From NCBI GenBank assembly GCA_000320545.1, contig ADNK01000400.1:1-40285 (forward strand): a stretch of 40,285 nt of DNA, in the 5' to 3' direction. Below, piece after piece: positions 23,662 to 33,769 of this stretch. Origin of the DNA: Bigelowiella natans CCMP2755. Taxonomy: Eukaryota > Cercozoa > Chlorarachniophyceae. Each line of letters begins with the position of its first letter. The first letter of the stretch is position 1. Made by a program: the position numbers and the translations under genes. The notes beneath the pieces are model-generated. The model had not been told where the DNA came from, ran no database searches, and saw only the letters and a list, made by a program, of their open reading frames with translations.

Positions 23662-23696
<35 letters not shown>

Positions 23697-24291
23697 ATAC
23701 ACTAGGAACAAATGAGAGAAAGCCGTTGTGAATTCATTGCTGTTGCTGTTGCTGTTGCTGCTTCTTTCTGGCTGTTGTTGTCGTTGTTGTTGTTGTTGGT
23801 TGATGGGGAACAAGATCGCGACAGAAGTGAAAAGCGGGCTCAGAGCTAAGGGAATTGAACCCGTACCGATGACAGTCTTTCCGCGTGGTAGTAGATACGA
23901 CGTAGCGACGATGATCATGGTGTTGAGGATGATGACACGCCTTCCTCCACATCCGTTTTCGCTACTGCACTCGCCATCAAATGTGAAAAACCCAACATTT
24001 ATTGCTTCCAAGCATGTAGTGCATATACTTTGTAAGTGTGTGTGTGTTTGTGTGTGTGTGTGTGTTGTGCGTGTCATATATAAATAAGATCATTTATATC
24101 TTTTCGCCTCACTCCACGTTTTCCTTTGAGGCTGTGTTCATCATTCTCTCTTAATTGTACACAGGTTGCGGGCACTCGTTGGCTGCTTTCGAGACTTCTG
24201 ACTATGACTGCGTCTCGCTTGATGAGGTGACTGATTGGCTCACTGTTCGTGATGGTGATGATGACGGAGCTGTGTGCTGTTTAATATATAC

Positions 24292-24325
<34 letters not shown>

Positions 24326-24382
24326 CGGTGTCTCTGTGACAGCACGATGATAATGAAAGATGATGATGGTGGTGGTATATTT

Positions 24383-24421
<39 letters not shown>

Positions 24422-24985
24422 GAAATAAATTATGTATTGTGTGTGAACCTGTGTTTGTGTGCGCCCTATTTCAACTTTGCTTGTCATCCACTTCCTCCCC
24501 TCCTTCTCCTCCTCCCCGCCCCGCCCCGTCCTCATAACAGAACGTGGACCCTGCGGAAGCTCGGAAGCAGCTGCCGAGCAAGACCCTTCAGGGCAATTTC
24601 CAGGGAAAGTTCATTTACGACGACGAAGCCACCATTCGCAAAGAGGTATAATTACTATTATTATTATTACTAGTAGTAGTAGTGGTGGTAGTAGTATGAT
24701 GAGATAATAGCCAGCTTTATCGAGAGATGAACGTTTCTCGTTTGTTGCGGCAATCAATCAAAATGACACCTTCTCTTCGTTAGCCTGATCGTTTTCTTCA
24801 TCCCCCTCCCTCCCCCTTCCTCCTCCTCCCTCCTTTCGATACGACTATTACGCTATCGTTACGCTTGCGACCATGGTTTCACTACCGAACCCACGTTTGT
24901 GCAGGCTAGTGAAATGGTGGGAAGATTCGGCACTCAGCGCTATATTGCAAACTTCGGGTCGGTGCCTCTGCTCTTTCCCCCTCTC

Positions 24986-25036
<51 letters not shown>

Positions 25037-25360
25037 CCTACCAGCGATTATAGAGCAGAGGGGAATGACATGCTGTTGTATTATTAGATATGCGGTGGAA
25101 AAGCAGCACAGTCCAGAGAAGATAGGTCGGACATTTGTAGTATGATGCAGTACACACACACACACACATACACACACACAGAGAGAGAGAGATACAGCAG
25201 CAGCAGCAGCAGTGGCAGCTGTACACCACCCGCAATCACACACATTGTATACAAGAGGTACTCAATATTCTACGCACATTTACAATTATAATCATAAATC
25301 ATGTATATATGCGTGTCAGGTGTCTTTGTGGATGAGATCCGTAAGTCATCTCGGAAGTGA
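20893..25360 (+). CDS. UROD: Uroporphyrinogen III decarboxylase, plastid-targeted
   Basis: Converts uroporphyrinogen III to coproporphyrinogen III in heme and chlorophyll synthesis. Eighteen exons: 20893-21287, 21369-21411, 21482-21591, 21698-21758, 21930-21953, 22048-22148, 22309-22370, 22487-22517, 22762-22821, 23008-23077, 23265-23291, 23489-23560, 23815-23887, 24165-24226, 24541-24645, 24905-24961, 25219-25257, 25320-25360. Landmarks: NDLLLRAARGEETEQVPVW, RQ-AGRYLPEF, GMDAAILFSDIL (catalytic Asp), EKLGYVLESV, GFSGAPWTLLTYTM (Tyr), VFDSWAGILS (Ser), KTLQGNF, RYIANFG, and the end VFVDEIRKSSRK. The leader of about 120 residues has a basic Ser/Arg n-region, a hydrophobic core (GCFVGSGVMLLVAMLAYG) and transit-like sequence. 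Exons 5-6 are tentative (weak borders). The junction 24961/25219 does not keep frame with any GT donor I can find, and the usual NLGHG His is not visible. The normal LQGN-L-DP motif reads LQGNFQGK. Confidence 0.92.
22682..22711. repeat. (CA)n microsatellites across UROD introns
   Basis: (CA)n here; (GT)n at 23187-23216, (CA)n at 23378-23409 and 23655-23693, (AGT)n at 24294-24326, (TA)n at 24389-24418, (CT)n at 24992-25033 and (CA)n-(GA)n at 25151-25190. Almost every UROD intron longer than 200 bp carries one. Confidence 0.9.
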
Positions 25361-26445
25361 ACGATTAGGTAACTGAAGAGAATATTGACGAAGGCTACCG
25401 TATCATCGGCTATCTAATAATTAAAGCCTTGCATTGGAAACAAAGTATATAACGTCGATGTGCTGTTGCAGCACAGCAGCATCAACAGCAACAGCAGAAA
25501 ATAGAAATAACAATGGTGGCTCGCCATACCCCAGGTTTGACGCTCGACTTAGTGAGTAGTTTTTAACTCCCTTGAATCTGCGCGTCCTGGTTCGCGAAAT
25601 TGTGTAAAAATCGGTTTATCCCTCGCCGTTGCTACTGCATCATGCATTACTAGCAGATATGCAGACATCGAAAACTAATAATCATGGAAAAGCTTATGCG
25701 TAATTCGTACTGTAACACGTTCCTTATGTTTAGTACTGGGTAACATATAAGTATGATGCTTCGACGGCCGACTTGTAAGCACTGCGGCTGCTATGCAAAA
25801 AGCATTACGTGTAATTTGTCCATGCCGTATGGAATCGAAGTGCATTCGTTTGACGATGCGTGCCATCGTGTTGCAACGTACACGCAAGTGGCTATTTATG
25901 TGGCTAGATTCATCGCCCTGCTCCACCTAGTCCAATGCTAGAATGGTGATCGAATGATGCAGACCGCCGCCACCATGTCTCTAGCGCGACTAGTGACCAC
26001 GCTAGAACAGCACGTGCTGCTGTGCACAAGACAGGAAACGAACAAGACAGAGACATTCCCAAAGTGTCCACCGAAAGGACCATCGCATCGATTCATCCCT
26101 CTTCAGTTCCCAAGGGAGTAACACGGAGTCTGTGACTGCTACAAGTGCAAAAAGAAGAGGAAGAAGAAGAAGAAGAAGCAGCAGAAGAAGAAGTGTTGGA
26201 AGAATGCCAAGAAAACCAAGATCAAATCATCGGCTTTGCAACGTGTGGAGAAGGATCACGAGCAATGTTTGGTTTCATTATTTCCATGTCGCACCATCGG
26301 AAATACATGCTGTTTCTCGCCGAAACGGCCGGGCACACCCGTTGCAGAGCGCCCATTTACAGAAGCATTTCATCTCCGAATCGGCAGGATGCTTCTCATT
26401 TTCTTTTCGCGTCAAGAAGATTTCGGCTGAAATTGTTGTCTATTC
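25361..26445. other. Tandem spacer between UROD and the SR/RRM gene
   Basis: About 1.1 kb without a supported gene. It must hold the UROD 3' region and the SR/RRM promoter. CTAG-type words are present but sparse (near 25650, 25905, 25937, 25980-26003). A purine-rich AAG/GAG tract lies at 26149-26193, in what is probably the 5' untranslated region. Confidence 0.4.
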
Positions 26446-28251
26446 ATGCTTGCGACACGAAAGTCTCCCCTCGAGGTGAAGGTCAGCCAACAGAATGGAT
26501 TTGGACTGGAGATGGGGTTGCCCGCCGTGCTGCGAGTACCCGGCAAACCTATCTCAACCCCATGGAGGAAAAGATCACTCTGGCAAGGAAAATTCTTCAT
26601 ACTTGTGACTACTCTAGTGGTCACCTGCTTTATTCCTTCCTCACCTCCAAGGCCAAGAAGATCTTTGTGTACAGAAAACTTGCGAGACGGCTGCTCACTA
26701 AGTTTATCACCTCTGCCGTCCTCAGCTCCACTGCGGGAGGGTCAGCGGAGACAAGATGCCGCATTTTCCCAACTAGTATCATCTTCAAATTGGGGGCTGT
26801 ATCTCTCCAGGCTCCGGGGAGGGGAAGATGGTTTTATATTTGGAACAGCAACAGGTGCGGAGATTCTAGACACTGCGAAAGTCGACCTATTGCGCTCCAA
26901 AGAGCACGACAAAACTTCAGAAATAAATGGTATACCAGTTGCACCCTCAGCTACTTCTACTATCAATGCTGAGGTGCTGAACCGGCAGAATGGAACTACA
27001 CGCACAAGAGAATCCAAAATCTCCGAGCGTCGCCTACGCTCCTCGAAAAGTGGGGGCTCGTCTGCAACGAAAAGGGGAAAGGAAAGGGATAGGAGTGAGA
27101 GAAAAGAAAGAAAACGTGGTCTCCGAGACAGACGAGGAGCGTCTTCCGCACGCGGGAAAGATCGTGATCGGTCTTCCTCCCGGGGGCAAGATCGGCGACG
27201 ACGAGAGCAACGGAGGCCAACACGAACAAGCGGTCGCCGTCGTCTTCGGTCACGGTCTCGACAGCGGCGACGTTCTACTCGCCAGCGTGGAAGGTCACGT
27301 TCTCGCGATAATCGGCGTACATATAAAGGGCGGGGAAGAGATCAAAGACGTGATACGAAAAGGCGCCGACGCGGAGGCGACTCGCGCTCCTCCTCTTCGT
27401 CAGATAACAGTGATTATTCGGAGTATTCTTCCTCCTCTTACTCCTCAACATACTCAGAATCAGAATCAACTGATGAGCCAAGGAGACGCCGTCGAAAGGG
27501 TGGCCGTCGATATAATGATAACGCAGGATATGAAAACGGGAGGAGGAAAGGACGAGTCAGCAAAGGAGGAGGACGAAGAGGGAGAGCCAATGAGTCCTTC
27601 TCAATTTATAGGTCGAAATTAAATAAATCCTCCACCAGTGCACTGAGCATTGATAACGAAGTGTTGGATGAGATCCTGTCTCGCAAGATATACGTGGCCG
27701 GTTTCGCCCCTTCAACGCGAGAAATCGACCTCAGAATGCTCTTCGATAGTTGCGGCGAGGTGAAAGAGATCTTCCTCCCCCACAACAGGAAATTCGCCTT
27801 CGTCGAGTTCACGAACAAGGACGGTGCTGACAAAGCCATTAAGGAAAAATTCGGAACTGTTTTGAACGAGCATAGGCTCAACGTGGTCGCCGCAAGAAAG
27901 AGGAGCTACACCCCGCAAAACAAGCCATGCAAAGAGTTGTTCGTCGGGGCTATTCCGTACGGAACGCAGCCGGCCGAGGTGCAGGACATGATGGAAGTAC
28001 ACGCTGAAGTGACAGGAATCATAATGAAAAAAGCCAGTCTCCCAGGGACTCAGTCGTATGCCTTTATTCGTTTTGCCTCAACGGAAGACGCTGCGAAAGC
28101 ACTCGAGGCTTGGAGTGGAAAAATGTTCAAAGATTCTGTTCTTCGGATAGATTATGTGGCGGGGAGACATCGCCGTCGATATCCCCCGCTCCTTTCAGAT
28201 CACGTAGGCACTGCACTACCAACTGGCTCCTACATCACAGATTTGAATTAA
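26446..28251 (+). CDS. Single-exon RS-domain protein with two RRMs and an N-terminal signal/transit-like leader
   Basis: One uninterrupted 601-codon frame, unusual here because most other genes are intron-dense. Residues 1-49 are basic with no acidic run; residues 50-63 (FFILVTTLVVTCFI) form a hydrophobic core; 64-120 are Pro/Arg/Ser-rich; then RLRGGED at 122-128. Met 23 (26512) is an equally good start and shortens the n-region to 26 residues. About 195-370 is an Arg/Ser/Lys-rich RS-like domain with an SSSSSDNSDYSEYSSSS patch. RRM1 spans about 414-487 (RNP2 IYVAGF, RNP1 RKFAFVEF) and RRM2 about 496-571 (RNP2 LFVGAI, RNP1 QSYAFIRF). RS plus RRM architecture is that of SR splicing regulators. 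Such proteins are normally nuclear and have no signal peptide, so the leader suggests an organelle or periplastid location. That location is inference. Two long overlapping frames (26145-26972, 26990-27622) are shadows. Confidence 0.85.
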   Translation: MLATRKSPLEVKVSQQNGFGLEMGLPAVLRVPGKPISTPWRKRSLWQGKFFILVTTLVVTCFIPSSPPRPRRSLCTENLRDGCSLSLSPLPSSAPLREGQRRQDAAFSQLVSSSNWGLYLSRLRGGEDGFIFGTATGAEILDTAKVDLLRSKEHDKTSEINGIPVAPSATSTINAEVLNRQNGTTRTRESKISERRLRSSKSGGSSATKRGKERDRSERKERKRGLRDRRGASSARGKDRDRSSSRGQDRRRREQRRPTRTSGRRRLRSRSRQRRRSTRQRGRSRSRDNRRTYKGRGRDQRRDTKRRRRGGDSRSSSSSDNSDYSEYSSSSYSSTYSESESTDEPRRRRRKGGRRYNDNAGYENGRRKGRVSKGGGRRGRANESFSIYRSKLNKSSTSALSIDNEVLDEILSRKIYVAGFAPSTREIDLRMLFDSCGEVKEIFLPHNRKFAFVEFTNKDGADKAIKEKFGTVLNEHRLNVVAARKRSYTPQNKPCKELFVGAIPYGTQPAEVQDMMEVHAEVTGIIMKKASLPGTQSYAFIRFASTEDAAKALEAWSGKMFKDSVLRIDYVAGRHRRRYPPLLSDHVGTALPTGSYITDLN

Positions 28252-29612
28252 ATACCTAGTTTGTGCTGGAGTAAACTGCAAGCATAATCTTGGTAATTGT
28301 GATCTGCAAATTTTCATCTAGCTTCGTTCATCTCATCACGGATACATAGCTGGATGGCCCATGCCATTGTTGTTGCTAATCTAGTGCATATGGCAGTAAG
28401 CATAATAAATGGTGATGAGCAATGACCTTTATCTCGTTATTATTATATTTATGCGTTGCTGCTAGGATGATCAACTATGTTCCTACGTACAGCACAGCTA
28501 GCTAGCTAGACAGGTTGAAGGCTAGCGTGCACATAATGTAACACAGTAACTAGAGTAAGAACTGCCAAGAAGCGCACTTTATTTATGCGCGCCCAAGCTT
28601 TACTAGTTTACATTGCATCATGGAGTGCATACTGCTAGACTAGCTAGGCGATAACCACCGTGCAGTACTAGAGTACTGTCGTATATATGTAAACATGTCT
28701 GAAGATGTCGCTATCTCCTAGCTAGCTCTAGAGCTAGAAGTAGCGACTGTTACATATTTCATGCGGTACTAATAATGTAGCCACAGCATTTGCTATATAG
28801 CTACATTAGTGTCTAGGTGTGACTATTGAAAAATGTAATTATAATTATTTAATTACATTACACCCGTCTCTCTATTACGATAGCTAGATAGAGAGATCTT
28901 TACTATCTAGCTGTGCTAGTTTGGTGTGGCGATGTCAAGTAAAGCTAACGGTCATCTAGTCATATCTAGATATTGCGATGTATAATTATGGAAGCTACAA
29001 TAGCGCATAATAATAATAATGATAATAATAATAATAATTATAGATACTGATAGCTTCATTGCAAGCGATGACATACAGATAGGGAAGCTGCTCGCATCGG
29101 TTGCCGCAGATATTTGTGAAGCACTTCACATGTATGCATATGTTGTGTCATCATACGATGACAGCTATTGTAGGCAAGTGATGCAATAATAAATTGAATG
29201 CTCTGGCATCATGGTCTTACTCTAGTTATTGTTCTGCCATTCACCGTGCAGAGATATCGTAGGTCAGCCGACTATGCAACGATAGCTAGATACTAGATCC
29301 ATAGCTCCTATTCTAGTGCTGTGTTTCAGCCTTCTCCCTTTTTTACATGGGTGCTATAGAGCAAGTCGTGCTGGTTGACACGCCAATAATCTCCCATGAC
29401 GCTCTTGATTCGTCCACATTATGCAATATCGATGAATAGCAGCCTTATTCCCCTTATTCCACTTCGATTCCTAGGTACCTGTTGCAACGCGATGAAAGAC
29501 ACATCAATCAAGAGATTCTGGGCAACCTTGACAACGTACGTAAGAATTCGTTCCCCCCCTCCCCCTCCCAACTCTTTTCATTTCCTCCCCCCCCTTTCTG
29601 TTTCAGCCTCGC
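28252..29612. other. Convergent 3' spacer with dense CTAG words and hairpins
   Basis: CTAG occurs at least 14 times between about 28498 and 28740. Perfect inverted repeats cluster in 28707-28912: arms 28707-28713/28741-28747 enclosing the palindrome CTAGCTCTAGAGCTAG (28722-28737), arms 28774-28781/28800-28807, arms 28832-28841/28850-28859 and arms 28882-28891/28903-28912. The first 250 bp and the part after 29000 are plainer. One possible plus-strand exon lies inside (see 29477-29536). Confidence 0.6.
29477..29536 (+). other. Possible isolated exon
   Basis: A 60-nt open segment (one leading base, then YLLQRDERHINQEILGNLD followed by N) lies between a good acceptor (cattcgattcctag-like) and a strong donor (gtacgtaa). 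I could not find partner exons in phase on either side. The minus strand of the same DNA is also open. It may be a chance exon-like segment. Confidence 0.25.
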
Positions 29613-30234
29613 TCAGTACTTTTCCCATGCCAAGTCCATAGCTTCTTCCCAATCCTTCACCTGATGAAGGGAGGGGAGGGGGAAAAGGTGGTAAGGGGGC
29701 GCAGCTGCTTGCTAACCTTTTCTTTACTTACATATTACCTAAACCACAACAGTGCTTACATACAACAGCAGCTACTAGGCGTCGTCGTTTCGTGAAAATG
29801 GGGTTAAGTAGTATGTGTCACACCACTCGTGTAGTTACTACCGTGAACCCCGTCTCGTCGTCAACTTGCACAGCAACCACCTACATGGCAGGCACGCAGG
29901 CAGGGAGGCAGGCATATAGCAGCAGCAGCACCACCACCAGCATTACCACCACCACAGCCACACGGATAATCAGTATCTATGCGACACACGGCTCTATGCG
30001 TCGTCGTCGTTTTCGGCTTCATAGCACTTGTGTGGTAGTAAACAGACAGACGGATAGACAGACACACAGTACATAGTCGTAGTAGTAGTAATTATTGTTG
30101 AAGTAGTAGTAGTAGTAGCGCTTACTACTGTAATCCATAGTTCTATTACATTTGCCTTGAGAGCTTCACTGATGTTCCTCTCTCCATCGTCGAACAGAAT
30201 AACCTTTGTGATTATTATTTAGGAGAGATTATCA

Positions 30235-30275
<41 letters not shown>

Positions 30276-32190
30276 ATCGTCGTCGTCGCCGTCACTATCA
30301 CAAGTGATTATCGTCTTCTATTGACTATAACAACAATCCGCTCCTCCTCCTCCATCATATGTATTGTTGTGGCTAACAATCGCACGGGAGAAGCTGTTTT
30401 GGCGTTCATGAATTGCTACGAACCTACCACTATCAATACTACCAAACTACTATTACCTCATCACTCGCTAAGGATTTGCCCGTGGCCTTTTTATACTCCA
30501 CAGCAATCTAATGCACGAGTTATAGTCAGCACACACAAACACACACACACAGACACACACACACACACACACACACACTCACTGTATTCACAGACTCGAG
30601 TCACTTTTTAACTTTTATCCCCCCCCCCCCCCCCCACTCAACGGCAACCTTGTACTACTCAGGTAGCATTACTACTTTCTACTACATCTACTACTACTCG
30701 ACCTGGGAGATGTGCCATTCCTTACTATTGGGCATGGGCTTTTCCTACGCATGGGAGTGACGGTGGTGAAACAACAAAGAGGAGGAGGATGGTTGTTGCT
30801 ATTGTTGTTGTTGTTGCCGTTGTCGCTACGACTACATCTCCAATGCAGCAGCAGCAAGCAGCAGCAAGGCGTATTATCATCACCACCACCTTAAACTCTG
30901 GGTCGAATCTATTCCGATAATCAGGAAATGCGGCCTTCACATACAGTTTCTGACCAAGCACCGTACCCAACCGACGAAGGGGAGCACAAAAAGACAGCGT
31001 ACAGCAGACGAACAAACAACCCGACCGACCGACGGATCAAACAGATAGCATCACAGGACATCTATCAGCCAAAGCGAACTTCCCACAATGCACTACTAGC
31101 TAGGCAAGCAGGAAGCAATCAATGCACCACTGCAACAACAAGGACAGCAAGCCGAGGTGATGAACTATGTACTACTGACTGCAGCGAGAGCATACTTACC
31201 TCGTGTACGAACTCCTTGGCTTTCTTAATAGCGTCTTCCAGCTGTGCGCAAATTAATAATAGTCACGACGTGTAGAACGGGGTAGGGGCGACACCACAAT
31301 GATAACTGTCTATGCATGTATGCGCTTCTTACTGCTGCTGCTGCTACTACTACTACTACAACTAAAAATAATAATAAACACCAATAATGATAAAATAATG
31401 AAAACAAGAATACTTTCATTGTCCGGTCCATGAGCATCCAATGTCGTCTCAGCGCATGGAACACCAGAGGCCTGACGAGCTTCTCCCCACCGAAGGGGTT
31501 TTGTGCAGCTTGGGCCACCTGTTTGTTTTTAATGTTTGTTGTTTAAGTTTATCAAGTGGAACACCGCCGTTCAAGATATGGTAGAAAGGAGAGGAGGAGC
31601 AGAGAGAAAGGTGGTGGCCGTGGCTTATCAGAGAAGTACAAAGAACGATACATAATCCTGCCAGGTTTCAAAGCAAAACAAAATACTGCTAAATATATAT
31701 TAAATTACATATGCATATCTCTTCTTCCTTTTATTTTCTCCTTATTTTTTTAATTGACTAAATATAACGGCTACTAGATAGATGATGCAGTGTTTTGGGT
31801 GGTGCCCATTTTGACTCTGGCTTATTCCCCCCTCCCTACCGGCCATAACCCCGCATTTCGAACAACCATTTCATCTGAGAAGGTAACAACGCCAACTGGG
31901 TAGCCGCGGTGAATCATCAAATCCATCTAAGATGTGATTGGAAATAATGATGATGATGATAATGATGGTGAATATATTGCACTTCTCTCCTTATCTCACC
32001 CCACTGGCATAACTACTTTGAATAATAATATTGCTGACCAAATAAACATAAGCCTCGGTGACTTTCTTCGATAACGTCTGTATCTTCTCCCTGGTGTGGC
32101 CTTGATGTGTTCACCATGGCACAATGGCACTTATTTAGATATTTGTGAATACTTTTGGTTTGTGCAGTATTTACACGCGCGCGCAAACAC

Positions 32191-32261
<71 letters not shown>

Positions 32262-33726
32262 ATCATGCGGGCATTTATGCAGTATAGTTTCATGCCAAAA
32301 ATTGTGATGGCCTGTAGGATTGTCCTACCCCCTGTGTGAATCTTGAGTAGACACAAGTCCATATCCCAGAGGGTCTACCCATGTTTAAGGTTAAGGGCAG
32401 AATAAGAGCATATTCACACACGCACACACACACGCATAACCGTCTTTATTTTTGAGATTAATTACATGTATGTGTGCATAAATACTATGTACATTCAATT
32501 ACATATCTGCACACACAAATGCATGGTAGATATGTGCACGGGTGTTTTCCAATAACAAGTGGAGAACATGGGCGGTCGTTCCGAACTCTTGCTTTCCCCC
32601 CTCTCCGCTATACGCACATGCAGCATACGTACCACTTTTATTGAGGGTGGAGGCATGCGTAAAAGGCCATACATCTCTATCTGCGACTTGGTCTGCAAGA
32701 AAGTGCAACAATCCACATCGTCAGGTGCTTGGAATGCGCGCGATTTCGCGAGTTACTACCAGGACACTAATTCTATGCAGAAAACGCTGCGATGACAATC
32801 ATTGTTCCCACACTGATAGATAGTTACCTTTCTGTACACTCTCACCCATGGGTAGGGCTTCCTCTGCGAACACATACACACTCTCAGCTTATTTGAAAGT
32901 GTTTTTGTCTTAAAAATTGGTATCTATTCTATGCGTACGTGATAGATATGTTCATGTTTGCATGTATGTACTAGCTTGAGAAGCTTTCCGAACTCCTCTG
33001 TCGACGTCCCTTTCACGGGATAGTCTTTTCCTGGAGGCATTAACAATCACACCGAGAAGCAAAAAGGAACAGGTGACATCAAGTTAACAGGAGTACCATA
33101 TCACGATTATGAACTGGGTTTGCAAGGTGTGTGTACGTGTACGTGTGTGTGTGGGGGGGGGGGGGGGTGGGTGTTGGTGGGTGTTTGTGTGGTCAATCGC
33201 GCAGCCCCCTTCTCTTTGGGGTGTTGTGCTATTTGCTTTTCGTACCTTTGCAAATGAAGTCCACAATAATGTCAGACTTTGTTAACCGTGATCCTGGTCG
33301 CGGGTTGATAACCCTCCAATTACCATCCCTAATAATAATGCCCATCATCATCGATCACTTTTTGTTTTTAAAATACAGGAGCAATATGCATGTATGCGTG
33401 CGCATGCATGTGCTGCCCTATTCATGGAGATCGTTGACTCTGTCTGTCTGTGTATGAGTTTGGCATATACTCGTCTTTCTTGAAATCTTTTGTATCGACG
33501 TCACTGGAGAATTGTAGGAAAAAATGCTGGATCTGACGAACACATCATGCAATGGTGGATATTGTAAGGTCACTTTAACGACAACTATGTTCTGAATCTA
33601 CATTAGCACTTCCGAAGTTGTATCATTTCCACCAATTTATCATGTGGGCTAGAGAACAGGTGAAATCCACCCTCGAAGTCAAAATGCCTTCACTAGCCAC
33701 AGACAGGAGGTGCGGGGGGGGGGGGG

Positions 33727-33769
<43 letters not shown>

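Noticed and set aside
23655-23693. Regularly spaced short repeats as a CRISPR-like array
   Set aside because: They are dinucleotide microsatellites with no spacers; the genome is eukaryotic.
26145-26972. 275-codon plus-strand frame overlapping the SR/RRM start
   Set aside because: It has no recognisable domain and overlaps the 601-codon frame, which contains clear RRMs.
26990-27622. 210-codon plus-strand frame inside the RS region
   Set aside because: Frame-shifted shadow of the Arg/Ser-rich repeats; the RRMs lie in the other frame.
29590-29661. Plus-strand exon LAQYFSHAKSIASSQSFT following the exon at 29477-29536
   Set aside because: The phase does not match the donor at 29536, and the minus strand reads KDWEEAMDLAWEKY with a correct acceptor, phase and stop.
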